Source: Callaeas wilsoni (Eukaryota; Chordata; Aves; Passeriformes; Callaeidae). Taken from it: a stretch of DNA of 64,000 bases. Within the stretch, counting starts at the first letter, position 1, and each line of letters begins with the position of its first letter. The position numbers were made by a program, and so were the translations under genes. The stretch spans positions 1-64,000 of the forward strand of contig VWPU01012293.1 in NCBI GenBank assembly GCA_013398955.1. The letters are read 5' to 3'. Positions 35,380-46,569 of the stretch are shown here, one piece after another. The notes under the pieces were generated by a model, which was not told where the DNA came from, ran no database searches, and saw only the letters and a list, made by a program, of their open reading frames with translations.

Positions 35380-35582
35380 CACAGGCAGAGGCCCTGGCAC
35401 AGCCTGCCCAGGGAGGTGGTGGATGCTCCATCCCTGGAAACATTCAGGGTCAGGTTGGATGGGGCCTGGAGCAACCTGGACTGGTGAAAGGTGTCCTTGC
35501 TCACGGCAGGGCACAGAAAGAGAAGGTCTTTAAAAGTCCCTTCCAACCCAAACCCTTTGATGATTTTACAGTTCTAGGATAT
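35380..35582 (+). mobile_element. CR1 LINE 3'-end fragment
   Basis: CR1 landmarks occur in order: AGCCTGCCCAGGGAGGTGG, CATCCCTGGAAACATTCAGG, GGTTGGATGGGGCCTGGAG, CAACCTGGACTGGTG, then AGTCCCTTCCAACCCAAACC. The terminal octamer is degenerate (CTTTGATGATTTTACAG). Reading frames over this stretch on both strands are shadows of the repeat. Confidence 0.88.
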
Positions 35583-38500
35583 GGTGAGTCCTGCTGAGGC
35601 TGGTGAGGCCACCTCTGCCCCACAGCTCCCCTGGAATATCCTGGTTGCATCTTGCTCTCTGTTCAGAGATGGAGGGATTTGGCCAAGGCCAGCCTTTGGA
35701 GGCATTTCCAGAAGGAGCTTTGTGATTTTCAGCATCTTCTCCAAGCACCAGAGATGCAGGAATTGTGGGGATCTTCTGAGGAGACTCAGGGCTCCAGAGC
35801 TGGATTTGGGTCTGTGCCTGTTGTCCCTCCTGCAGCATGGGCTGCTTGTGGGGGCAGATGGAGGTGAGGTGCCTGTTTTAGCAAGACGTGACATTATGGG
35901 GCTGGAATGTGGCTGAGATTTATCTGGTGATCTCAGAAGCACATTCCTAATAGCAAGGAGCATTTTCTTAGCAGGGCAGTAACCTGTCCAGCCTGAACAT
36001 GTGCCAGTGCTGCTGGGATTTTGAGATGTCCACGGGCTTTTGTGCCTGTTAATGGGAATGTAGCAGGTCATCAAGCTGCTGGTGCTGTTTTGAGACAAGT
36101 GATGTGGAAGATCTGCTCAGGGGGCTGCCTGCACACAAGAACCAGGCTAGACCCCCTGGTCAGGTCCATGTATGGATCATCCAGGTCTGGAATGGGAGCA
36201 GCTTGCTTGAAGTTGTCATAGGAACGCAGAGCCAGGACTCGCTTTCCCCCATGTATATTAATCAATATCACATTTCATCTGCTATTTTATCATCCTGTCA
36301 CTTGGTATTACTGCAGCTCCTCACAGTCAGCTCATGGTTTTGCAGCCCTGAATAACTTGATCTCAACAACAATGTTCATATCCTACATCTCCCATCTCTC
36401 TCCCAGACCATGTCCACAGGTTCCCTGGGACACTGCTGATGACTTCTCTTCACACTGAACATGGACCTTTTGGTCTCACCTTTTCTTTCTGATGTTTCAA
36501 CCAGTCATTGGCTCAGGAGGCTGTCACACCTCTCCCAGACGCAGGACAGCTAAATGACTTTAAAAGCCTTGGGTGAGGGAGCTGGAGCTCTAAGGCCTTG
36601 ATCCAAGTCAGCTCCCTTAGCTGGACTATCCCTGTCCTTGTGATTGCTTCTAAGGAAGTGTCACAGAGCATCACTTCCCTCTGTTGAAGTACACACACAC
36701 TTCCTCTTCACATCCTATTTACCACTCAGCTGTGAGTTTTAGCCTCTCTTACAGTTTCTACCAGACTTGCTGAGTTTTCATACCCAGCCCTTGGGAACCC
36801 TCCTCTAAAATTAGCCCCATGTTCGCCACCTTCCATGCTCTGGTCCTGCCATGCACTGAAGCAAAGATTATCTGCTGCAGTTAATGGTTAAGCAATGTTT
36901 TACGTAAGTAGTTTTACCCTTTGATGAAAACCATCTGATTGTGGAGATTTATTAGTGTTGTTTTCCTGCTTATTTCAAGCAGTAGAGGAAGCAATGTCCT
37001 TTACATGTGTTACAGGCCCCCTTGGCTCAGGGGTGTGAGGAGCAGAGCAAAGGAGAAAAAGACGGCACAAAGCCCTTTATGGTAGTTCTTTTTATGCCAG
37101 GTAATCCAGACCAACTGTCACTTTGTAAGACAAATTTAAGGTGAAAAAATGCTCCCCCTCTCTCCTCTGGAGGAATCTTTCCCTCTTTCTCTTGTCTCCA
37201 GCCTTCTCCTTCCCTCCTGCATATCTGGGACACATGAGAGTGGTTAGGAATTGCCAGGTGGGACAAGCGCAGTGGCCTTTTCCATCCTATGAGCACCAGT
37301 CTCCTGCCCCAGGGGACAGTACCAAGTGTCTGGAGGAGGCTTGTCCCCACTCCAAAGTGTCCCTATAATTCTGAAACATGGACATTCAGCTCTCATTGCC
37401 TTTGTCAGAGCTGGTCCTTGGCACATACAGGTCTATGTCCACCAGTGAGACAGAGGTTTGAAGGAGACCCCCAACACCTTTTGGCTGTGCTAGCACCAGG
37501 GACGGCTGGCTGGGAAGAAAAGTGGGTGTGGGGATGGGCACAGAGAAAAATACCAGAGCTAGAGTTTCCTTACTGAAACTTGACCCACCTATCAGCCCTT
37601 GGAATACTTTCTATTCGCTTCTAAACTCTGAGGCCTAAATGTCATATCATTTGCCCAGCCAAAAATAGCTGAGAAGTAAACAGACTGTGCTGCTTTTTTG
37701 GCTTCTAGTGCCGCAGCCTTATCTTCAAATCCCACTGCTCTTTGCATTGGAGATCAGGACCTCAAGCTGACTTTTTCTTTCCAAGATTTGAAGTGCTGGC
37801 AGAACATTCATTCAGTTGTGCAACCTCCATTCAGAGGTTCTCAGGTCCTGGGCGTGGGGCTAATTTTTTGCCCTCTGACAGCTGCTGTAAATCAATACAG
37901 CAGCTGGAGGTCACTTGTCAATCAGTAACCAGTGCTGGCAGAGGGGAAAACACTAAATATTTGGTATTAAAACAGGCTCTAAACTGGATGTTCTTGCTCA
38001 GGCTGACATTTTCACAGCCATGCCTTTAAAATCTGCCTCCATCCAGCCTCAGTGGAGGTACCAGCCTGGCCATGATTTTTTCCTGGTAATTATTCACAGG
38101 GAGAATTTCCCAGCACTAGTGCATGCACAAATTACTGCCAATTGGGGCACAAGGTGCTTCAGGTGGAGGAAGTGGGTCCTGTGGTACAACGTGCTCATTT
38201 GTTGCCAGCTGAATTAATCCTCCTTTTTGCAGGAAATCATTATGTCTTGGCTGAAGCAGTGTATGACCTTCATCACAACCACCTCCCTCAGGGACTGAGA
38301 CCCATGGCCAGGGGGGAATTCTTGCAGGGGTCCCTAATTTCTTTTAAAACAAGTGGAAAGTAAGCACTTAAATACCTTTGCTGTCTGAATCATATTCCAG
38401 TGGCGTCATCACTGCTGTTTGCTCCTTGTTCTGGAACTGGTTGCCCATTAAATCTTCTGCCTGACCTCATCTGGAACCCCTGCAATAAGAACAAGCTTAG

Positions 38501-38958
38501 TTGCCTCTTTCCTTTGAGCTCAGCAGCTCTGGGAGCTGTGGGTGATGCAGGATCTGTCTCTGAGTAATCGCCCAGCCAGCTCTCCACGTGTGCAGCTCCT
38601 CGTGCCCCCATGCCCTGCCAGCTATGTGACACCAGCCCTGTGTGACACCAGCCCCACGTGCAATCTGTGTGCAGCAGCCACATGCCATCAGTTTGCTGCT
38701 GCTGCTGTTTGTCCCCTGTTAACAGAGTGAGATGCAACCACCTGTGACTCCTGTTGGGATCCAGGCGCTGGATGGTGTCCGTCCAGCTGCAAGGTTTGCA
38801 GATTCGGGGGTTGCACTTCTCATCCTCACTCCAGGCTGGGAGATGGGCACCTCACGCTGGTTCAGGGCTGTCAAGTATCCATCAGATCCATCCCTGAGCC
38901 CTGGGGAGCTCCTGCAGGTCTCAGACCCAGCCAGTGTGAGTCTGTTCCCAGCTTCTCT

Positions 38959-39017
38959 GTTGGACCCAATGATCTTAGGAGGTGTTTTCCAACCTTAATG
39001 ATTCTGTGATTCTGTGT
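38959..39017 (+). mobile_element. CR1 LINE 3' terminus
   Basis: TTGGACCCAATGATCTTAGG, then TTTTCCAACCTTAATG, then ATTCTGTGATTCTGTG form the last 60 bp of a CR1 element, with two copies of the terminal octamer. Confidence 0.88.
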
Positions 39018-40158
39018 TGCTTCCCAGGCCAGTGTCTGTGGGGAATGCTGTTTCCCTCCTGTCTGCATATGGAGGAAAGCTTTGACATCAGTCACTGGCC
39101 GTGGCCACGTGGTTTTGGAGGTGGCATTAATCCCTCAGCTCTTCCCTGGAGCCTCACACAGGCACTGGTGCTCCCTCTGAGCCCACAGCCATGCAGGGAA
39201 AGGACTCAAGGAGGCTTTTCCCTTTCTCTCTCTCCTCTCATATATTTTATACAAACTTTAAATACTGGCATTTCCTTCCAGCTTTCTGACAGCCTGAGAG
39301 AAGGACCCCACAGAGCAGGATGGTACCTGAGCTCATGAGCAACACAAAAGGGACTTCCTGGTCAGGAGCCACAAGCATGTGCCCATTAGTCCTGAAAGGT
39401 GGAGCAACATCCTCCAGCACTGGCCCCATGCAGCAGCATCCCTAGGCTGCTGGACTGGTCGGGCTCGAATTTTAGGCTTCTTAAGGGTTTAATAAGAGGC
39501 TGAACTAAAATACTAGCTTTGAGTGGAGAGCTGAATTCTTCAAGGTCAGAAGGTGGAGAGGCTTGGGTTTGAGGTCAGTCCCATGCCATGGAGAGGTGTG
39601 GTGCTCCCAGCATTGCCAGGAATGGGTTTTTCTCCTGGTGAGCAGGTGAGGGATGCCTGTGGCAGAGCTCCTTCTGCCTCAGGATACCTGTGATGGTTCT
39701 GTGCAGTGGAGCACAGCCAGGGGCACCCCAAGGAGCTCACAGGACCTGGTCATGTCTGCAGGTTTGGGCAGGAGCTACAGGAGAGTGGCTGTGCTGTGTC
39801 AGGGAGTAGGGCTGGTCTGTTCAGTGTCCATCTCACCCCACCACATTGGAAAACTGACCCAGAATGTCCCCCGGGATCCCCTGTGCAGGAAAACACTCGC
39901 ACAACAGGCCTGTGTGCCCCAAGGGGGCTGGCAGACACCTTACGCCTTGCTCTCAGTGCCTCAGAGCACTTGCACGCTGCATGTTTTAAGTGCCTGCTGC
40001 CTTCCCAGGGGATTCACCAGGAGGGAAAGCCAAGAAAGCACCGTAGAGCCCAGGCTTCAGCACTGCACTGTGCTGGCTGGAGCAGCAATGAATCCTCTGC
40101 TTTCTGCTCCCAGCTACGTTTGCATCCCAGCTCTTCTGAAACAACCAGCTGCATGTCT

Positions 40159-40196
40159 CCCGAGTCATTCCAACACTCCCGAGTCACTTCAACACT
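40159..40196. repeat. 19-bp tandem duplication
   Basis: CCCGAGTCATTCCAACACT is followed directly by a second copy differing at two positions (CCCGAGTCACTTCAACACT). Confidence 0.85.
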
Positions 40197-41204
40197 CCCA
40201 CACTTGAAAAATCCCTTAACTTTAGGAAAAAAGGAGCCATACAAACCCTGTCTTTATTAAACCTTCATCCTTCAAAACCTTTGTGTTAGTATGACAAGAA
40301 CATGCCACTTCTACAGCTTGCTTAAAAAATGGCAGATGAGCCATGGGACAGTGGTGGTTGCCATAGCCAGGTGGAGATGCCAGCTGCTTCAGAGGGCAGC
40401 AGGGCCAGTGCATCTCCGATCAGCAGAAAATGGTCTCCACAAAAACATAGACAAACATTGTGGGCCTTTAATTGGAGGGCTTTTTTCACATACTCTTAGG
40501 AAAGGTACAACAGAAAACTCAGCAGGTATTTTCTGGACCAAAGCCTGGTCCAGACCTCTCTCCCTCCCACGCAGATTCTTGTGAAATTATCCAAGTAACT
40601 GGAGATTTTAGATCCATTCCTGTTGCAGGAACATTTCAGAAATAACCCAAGCCCAGATCACTGGGAGAGGAACCCAGTTCTCCATCCTGCAGTGGACTCT
40701 ACCCATGGCTTTGCTGCTGGTGCAGAGCGTGGAATCAGGGGAAGCAGAACTGGACTCACATCTGACACTGTTTCCCTCACTGTGAGTTTTCCTCCCTGCA
40801 ACAACCAAACACTCAATGTGCACAGGCTTTGAGGGGGTGCAGATGTCCAACATCTGCCTGTTTAATCTCCTTCCCCAGCCCTTGCCATAACCAGCCCCAA
40901 CACAGGCCTGCAGCAGCATACGTGTGCCCACTGCCAGCTTTGGCTGCCTCGCAGTGAGCTCGTTAGATGGCACCACGGGGCTGCACTGCCTGCACCTTCC
41001 TGCCTCCCTTCCTCCCTTCCTTCTTCTCACCCAGACATGTCTTGACACTGTTCCAGCCCTGAACTGGCCCTTTGTGCAGGGCAGCAAGCTCTGAGCTCTG
41101 CCACAGTCACTTGGCTGAGCAGGACAAAGAGCAGGGACAAGGCTCACTATGCCATGTTCGCCCCTCTTCCCTGCAATCACAGTCCTCAGCAAGGCAGGAT
41201 GCTT

Positions 41205-42453
41205 CCAGGATCAGCCTTTTCTTTATTTAAGAATTTTGTATAGGCAAATGTTACATTTTTTGGACACACAAATGTTAAAATGATTGATCCTATATGTACT
41301 CACCTGCTCCCACCCACAGCCCGTGCTGGCTGTCTTAGGGAATACATTCATACACCTATATACAGTGGCCTGGTAGAAAGTGTATTCTGAGGTTTTAAAG
41401 ACTCTAAAAAGGCTCTACAACGGTGACACTGATAAAAGCCTTTAAAGTGTCCACTTTGTCTGCTTGTGTTTGTGCAGTTCAGATTCAGGAGCTTTGTGTC
41501 TGCCTAATGCAGTTGGAAGACTGTGTATCGTACTTTCCTAGGTTGAATTTTCTTCTGACTCCTTTTACTTTGCTCTCTCATCTATAAAAGCAGGATTGCT
41601 ACTGAAAATAAGCAATAAATCGTTGTGTATGCTCAGGTGTAAAGGCTTTTCAAAAGCAAGACAGCTGGCAGCACACTGCTGCCCTTCTGGCTTGCACTTT
41701 TTGTGATAGACAATATATTGATTGAAACTTAAACAGGGAATGAGGGTGTTTGCTGACCTTGTTCTGGTGACAGAAAAGTAATTTCAGGGTGAGACTGTGC
41801 CTTGAGCTTTTACAGAGACCTGTTGTCCTGGGCATAGGATCAAGGGAGTTTCTCCTCCAGCAAGGATTGCAAGATAGGTAGTAGTTGCCATTTTAAAATG
41901 AGGTTTTTAAAAGGAATAAAAAGGAAAATTGCCATTAAAAGAAGCAAACTCATAAGGCATAGGCTGGTTAAATGTGCACAATTGTAAATATAGACAATAA
42001 TTTACAGGCTTTTCTCTTGAAATATTAGTGCTGCTATAATGAGCCAAGCATGTGACTTACAAAGACAAACTAGACTGAAAATGAGACGGATGAAATTGAC
42101 ATTATATATTTCTTAGCTATGTACGAACTAGCCAAACAAATGCTCTGAATTCTGTCATTTATGATGGAAGCTAGATAAAAACTGTATAATTACTGAAGTG
42201 AGTCACCTAGTTAAATAGCACTCCTATATGGACAAATTTATTTCAATGCAAGATTAATGGCCTTTTGCTTCTGGTTTACATGCCTGACAAAGACCAAACT
42301 ATGTTGTTGCTAAGCATCATTAATGGATTAAAATAGGGGTTCTGCATAATTCCTACAGTGTATCTTCAAACAGTATGTTTAGTTTGGCACTAGCCTACCG
42401 CTTGTTAGCCCTACTAACACACAGATCGGGGCAGCTCACATGTGTGAGGGAGA
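41205..42453 (-). other. WFIKKN2: WFIKKN2 3' UTR (inferred)
   Basis: The AT-rich stretch downstream of the WFIKKN2 stop contrasts with GC-richer DNA below about 41200. On the minus strand AATAAA occurs at 42242-42237 and at 41227-41222. The distal signal fits the composition change and would give a UTR of about 1.25 kb; the proximal one would give about 0.2 kb. The extent is inferred, not seen directly. Confidence 0.5.
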
Positions 42454-43965
42454 TTATTGCAATCCCAGGAACTCTTTCAAAAGCTCACAGGTTTTCTTGT
42501 GGATGACTTCGCGGAGCTTGCGCACACGCCGGATGCTGGAGGTGCCCACAAAGCTGTCTGGCTGTAGGACGGCCATGCCATTGTGGACATCCCCCATGAT
42601 GATGAGCTGGCCATCTACTGTGGTCATGTTGGGACACGGGCAGCTCCAGTCCATGTTCAAAAGCGTGATTTCTAGTGGTTCCTTCCCCAGGAATTTTAAT
42701 CCCATTTTTTCATCCTTAAGAATCTCCTCCACCGTCACCAGGGCATGTCCTGAGTCTTGGTCTTCAGTCAGCTCCGTGATGTGGCCCAGGATGACAAAGT
42801 CACTTTTGCAGAAGCTGGTCACCAGCTTCTGGCGGGGTTTGCAGGCCTTGCAGTGCGTGTTCTTTGGGAAGGGGCACATCTCCTCGCAGGCCTCTCGACT
42901 CTCAAAGTTGTTCTCGTTGCCTCCACACCCACCGTAGATGAAGGACTGGCACTGCTTTGTCAAGCTGTTGTAGGCCCATCTGGGCTCGTAGGCCTTGCAG
43001 TGGCCTTGAAGGGCTGGCAGGTTGCAGATGTTGATGGGGCCGTTCATGCATGTTAGCATGCAGCTCTCGTAGGTCTCAAAGTGGTTGAGGTTGCTGTTGC
43101 AGTTTCCATAGATGAAAGTAAAGCAGTTGTTTTTCTTGGCATCATAGTACCACCTGGTCTGCTCTTCCCCACAGTCTTCACTATCCGGCTGCTTCAGGCA
43201 CTCGTCGGTTGGAAAATGTGTTTTGTTCTGGGAACCTTCCTTGGATGTGGGCTCTCCTCTGATAACTGACAAAGGGAAATCCGCCTGGAGGAGGCCGCCG
43301 CTGTTCTGGGCAGTGCAGGTGTAGATTCCTGCGTCCTGCAGCTGCGTGTTGTAGATGACCAACTGGGCAATGTTGGTGACCACGACATTCCCTCTGACGT
43401 GGTTTGGCTTCATGATGACTTTGTCCTTCCCATCAGCCTGCTTCTCCCATGTGATTTCTGGCTTGGGTCTCCCTGTGACGTCGCACAGGAAGCTGACGGT
43501 CTCTCCTACATAGACGGACTGATGGACGGGGTTGTTCACCAGTGCAGGTGGCAGGATATCAACCACTGTTGTCTCAGAGTAGGCGGTGGTAGGGCGAGCT
43601 GTCGTTTCTGGGGGGATAGGGCTGGTGTTTGGCCAGGTGAGATGGTACCTACAGGTTACCACATTCAGTGTAATGCCTTTGATGCAGGCCTCTGCATCCA
43701 TGTAGCACTTGTTGTAGTAGGTGAGCCCATCGGAGGCACAGGTGAAGCTCGGCTCCTTCTCACACCTGTCCTTGCACTTGCAGACCGGCTGCCCGTCCCA
43801 GATGTCGCATTCTGAGCCTTGCTGGATGCACATGAAGCGGTCACAGGTTGCCTCTTTGGGCATCCCCACAGGCCCTTTTTTCCCCTTGATGTCTATGTAC
43901 CGGGCGGCCACACAGCTCTTGGTTCCACAGACATTGGGGCAGCACTTCTCAAAGGCCTCACACTC
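42454..43965 (-). CDS. WFIKKN2: WFIKKN2 coding exon 2 (most of the protein)
   Basis: This exon encodes residues 68-570 of WFIKKN2, a secreted multidomain protein that binds and inhibits myostatin (GDF8) and GDF11. It starts after the acceptor CTTTCCCCACAG (AG at 43967-43966) in phase 0 with ECEAFEKCC, completing the WAP domain (eight Cys, 43-85). Then follow a follistatin/Kazal module (108-175), an Ig domain (about 206-303, Cys228 and Cys284), Kunitz 1 (about 321-373, six Cys), Kunitz 2 (about 381-431) and a C-terminal NTR domain (about 432-570, ending EFLGLQ). Kunitz 2 keeps a Lys at the P1 site (HCKAY), as in trypsin-type inhibitors; Kunitz 1 has Gly there (DCGEE) and is unlikely to inhibit by that route. 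N-glycosylation sequons are at 180, 314 and 513. Together with exon 1 the protein is 570 aa, against about 576 in human as I recall. The frame is intact. Confidence 0.97.
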   Translation of the reverse strand, partial: ECEAFEKCCPNVCGTKSCVAARYIDIKGKKGPVGMPKEATCDRFMCIQQGSECDIWDGQPVCKCKDRCEKEPSFTCASDGLTYYNKCYMDAEACIKGITLNVVTCRYHLTWPNTSPIPPETTARPTTAYSETTVVDILPPALVNNPVHQSVYVGETVSFLCDVTGRPKPEITWEKQADGKDKVIMKPNHVRGNVVVTNIAQLVIYNTQLQDAGIYTCTAQNSGGLLQADFPLSVIRGEPTSKEGSQNKTHFPTDECLKQPDSEDCGEEQTRWYYDAKKNNCFTFIYGNCNSNLNHFETYESCMLTCMNGPINICNLPALQGHCKAYEPRWAYNSLTKQCQSFIYGGCGGNENNFESREACEEMCPFPKNTHCKACKPRQKLVTSFCKSDFVILGHITELTEDQDSGHALVTVEEILKDEKMGLKFLGKEPLEITLLNMDWSCPCPNMTTVDGQLIIMGDVHNGMAVLQPDSFVGTSSIRRVRKLREVIHKKTCELLKEFLGLQ

Positions 43966-45144
43966 CTGTGGGGAAAGAGAAGAATCTGATCATTACTGAG
44001 AACAGAGTAAAGGCCTTTTTGGAGACTCAGCAAGCAGAGAGCCCAGAAACTCAGCTCTGCCACAGATATCTGTGGTCTGAAACTCAGTGTCCTCGCTGCC
44101 AGTGAGTAGCATCTCCAGGGGTTTCTGAAGTGCTGCAGGAGAAGACTCTTGGGAAGGAAAATGTAATTCTGTTTCTTAAATGCAAACCTCCTCATAAGTC
44201 TTTACCCCAGAGTCACATGGACTGCTTGACTATGAACCAACCACCCCCCTTCCACGCTCTCTGAAAAGCCCTGAGAAACAAAGAGCAGATGGAAAGTCTT
44301 ATCATATGGCTGTAGGCAGTAATCCTTCTTATTTTCCACAGAAGTATGTAAAGTATTATTTGAACTCCCTGAGACTAACAGCCTGCTCTTGGAGGTGAAA
44401 CTGCCAAGGATTTGTAATTGTTCACATTGTAGAGGAAATAATATAGTATCTCAAAAGTAAGGTAATACTTGCTCCAAAAATAATTTTTCTATGGTATTTA
44501 GAAAAACAAACCCTAAACAGCTCATTATGGCTTCTCTATCCTATTTTAGTCCTATTTTCAAATGCAGCATCGCTCTTCTAGTGATTTATTACACCCTGCC
44601 TCGGCTACAGTCAGCTCTAAATTGTGGTTAATTATAGCAGAATTTTCATCTTCTGTGCAGAAAAGATATTTGATACGTGTGATCAGGGTTGCTGGGTGGT
44701 TATGGATTACTTCAAGGGACCAGGAACACTGCTACCATGTGCCAAACAGGGCACACTTCCGCTGTGTGTTAAACCTCTACAAGCCCCCTAAAATCCATCA
44801 GCTTTCTCTGTAAGTGAGAACAAAATGATTTTTAAGCTACCAAGCTAAAGACCTTCCCCTGAGTGCAGTATTCTTTCCATATTGGGAAAAATATGACCTA
44901 ATAGCAAAATTCTTTCCCCATTTCCAGCTGCACATTACTAAGTTTCAGAAGCAAAGCTAGAAACCAGGACGGGGGAGGTTTTCAGCTGGGGTTAAGGAGT
45001 GTGGCTTGGCAGAGTCCTTGGCTGCCTGCAGTACATTTACTCCATCCAAGGTCCCAGGACTCTGGTGCCACAAGGCAAAAGGGAGTATTTGTACCCATTG
45101 GCTTCTGGCTTTCAGGTTTTGACCAGTATTATTAAAACATAATC

Positions 45145-45177
<33 letters not shown>

Positions 45178-46096
45178 GGTTTTGAAAGTGTTTTAGCGTT
45201 CATAGCTGCACCTGGTAGTTGGAACAGAGGCAGCTTCTTTGGGAATGGCAGAAGTAAAAAGAGCACCTTCATTCCTAACACATGGGATCCATCTGAGTAA
45301 ATGTCTTTGTTTACTTGTGGCCAGAATTTTGTCTGTTTTTTCTCCCTTTTTAGCATTGCAGAAACAACTTGGCTACAGAGCACAAACCCAAACACTTTTT
45401 TTCAGCACAGTAAATGTTCCTGTCAGCCAGGTTTGGGCTGCAGAAGCTTTGTCATGGGACATGATGTAAGAGGTAGGACAGGCAGGTATTTTCAGATGCC
45501 AGCTTGAGCCAGCAGTGCTGACAGGTTGAAAAATGAATTTTAGGGTTGTAAACTAAACACATTTTGAGCTGAGAGCATCCCACAGAACATCTGCCTGGTC
45601 ATTTTAGCCATGCCCTGTTCTGCACCCCAAGCAAGCTTTGTGCTTCAAATGCAGCAAAGGCTGATGATTTACATGTTAACTCAAACTATTTCATACAGGA
45701 TTCCTCCCAGGAATATAAAACATTGATGATGGCCACCAAAAACAAAGAGCACGGTGACACTGTTAAAATATTACAGATTGGCCTCAGGGCATGCTGAGTT
45801 CTGGAGTATCGAATTCAGACGTTTCTTTTGAAAACAAGGAAAAGGATAAAACAGAGTGAGAGCTATACCCACACCAGCGAAAGTGACAGCTGGCACACAC
45901 CTCCTCTCTTAACTGATAACTCATCAAACATTTTCTATGTTATATAGGTCACGAGTCAATTCAATACATGCACTGTCTGCACTGGGTCCTGCCCGGTGAC
46001 AGTGCCCTTCCAGCTGGGACAGAAGGCTCCCACCAAGCCCCCCGACAGCCCCAGCAGCGCCTCTGATGCAGAGACACAAAAATGTGCATCACTCAC
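43966..46096 (-). other. WFIKKN2: WFIKKN2 intron
   Basis: A GT-AG intron of about 2.13 kb on the minus strand, with donor CTG|GTGAGT (46096-46091) and acceptor CCCCACAG. It interrupts the WAP domain between residues 67 and 68. It contains the (GCT)10 microsatellite and no other recognisable element. Confidence 0.9.
45146..45176. repeat. (GCT)10 trinucleotide microsatellite in WFIKKN2 intron
   Basis: Ten perfect GCT units plus one G. In the WFIKKN2 pre-mRNA, read from the minus strand, this is a CAG repeat within the intron. Confidence 0.95.
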
Positions 46097-46297
46097 CAGG
46101 TCAGCGTCGCACTCCCTCTTGCAAGTGCTCTGTGCGTCGACCCACAGGTTGGGGTTCATGTCATTGGGGCATATCCCAGCATGGGAGTACCGGATTGGAG
46201 GTAGGGCTCTCCCTTTCAGAGAGACCTCCAGAAGCAAGAGGACACTGCTCTTCCCCAGTAAGATCCACATCCACCGAGTGAACAGCACCAACAACAT
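46097..46297 (-). CDS. WFIKKN2: WFIKKN2 coding exon 1 (signal peptide and start of WAP domain)
   Basis: The exon encodes residues 1-67. From the ATG at 46297-46295 the product begins MLLVLFTRWMWILL, a hydrophobic signal peptide ending near residue 30. LPPIRYSHAGICPNDMNPN follows, which matches the start of mature WFIKKN2. Four WAP cysteines lie here or at the junction (43, 59, 63, then 69 in exon 2). The donor is GACCTG|GTGAGT. I chose this start because it places the hydrophobic segment at the N terminus. A Met ten residues in is an alternative start, and the frame is also open upstream to an ATG at 46465, which would add 56 residues lacking signal-peptide character. The exon lies about 2.1 kb from exon 2. 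Confidence 0.93.
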
Positions 46298-46535
46298 CTC
46301 AGAACTTCTCCAGGGCAGTGGCAGTGTCTGAGCTGGAAGTAGTTCTTTTTTGCTTGGGGTTGCTTTTTTTTTTTGGTGGGGGGGGTAAGCCTTAAGTTTT
46401 TGAAGAACCCAGATGCACCTGACTTCAGTAAAAACTTCAGCAAGTTCCTCTGCTGCCTCTGTCAATAGTGCAGTTTGGTCTGGACCTTATTGGATTAAAG
46501 GTCCTAGGAAGTCACCCTCTAATTTTAAGAGAAAC
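46298..46535 (-). other. WFIKKN2: WFIKKN2 5' UTR (inferred)
   Basis: The segment between the TATA-predicted start site (about 46535) and the chosen ATG. It contains a C-run and an A10 run in the mRNA sense (46367-46387), an in-frame upstream ATG at 46465 and an out-of-frame upstream ATG at 46443 whose frame overlaps the main start and ends at 46216. Confidence 0.5.
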
Positions 46536-46561
46536 ACTACTTGTGTGAGCAGAGTTAGCTC

Positions 46562-46569
46562 TATTTATA
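46562..46569 (-). promoter_or_regulatory. TATA box of WFIKKN2 (TATAAATA)
   Basis: On the minus strand the sequence reads CAGGGTATAAATAGAGC, a near-ideal TATA box about 265 bp upstream of the start codon. The promoter is not CpG-rich, consistent with tissue-restricted expression. The TSS position is inferred. Confidence 0.75.

Larger units (their letters stand above)
35583..41200. other. Intergenic, no gene confirmed
   Basis: No gene is supported. The overlapping 184-codon frames at 39653-40260 (+) and the 194-codon frame at 40608-41192 (-) are the longest, but they show no domain, overlap in two frames and have unremarkable starts. Local tandem duplications lie at about 38621-38657 and 40159-40196, and a CR1 end at 38959. 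Confidence 0.4.

Noticed and set aside
35574..36098. 174-codon minus-strand frame
   Set aside because: It starts at the end of a CR1 element, shows no recognisable domain and competes with a + frame over the same DNA.
39653..40260. Two overlapping 184-codon frames on the + strand
   Set aside because: They lie in different frames of the same DNA, have no family resemblance and show no splice or promoter context; chance frames are likely in this stop-poor stretch.
40608..41192. 194-codon frame on the minus strand just beyond the WFIKKN2 poly(A) candidate
   Set aside because: No domain or conserved motif; composition not protein-like; no promoter evidence.
42440..43815. Open frames of 138-165 codons on the + strand within WFIKKN2
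   Set aside because: Antisense shadows of the long WFIKKN2 exon.
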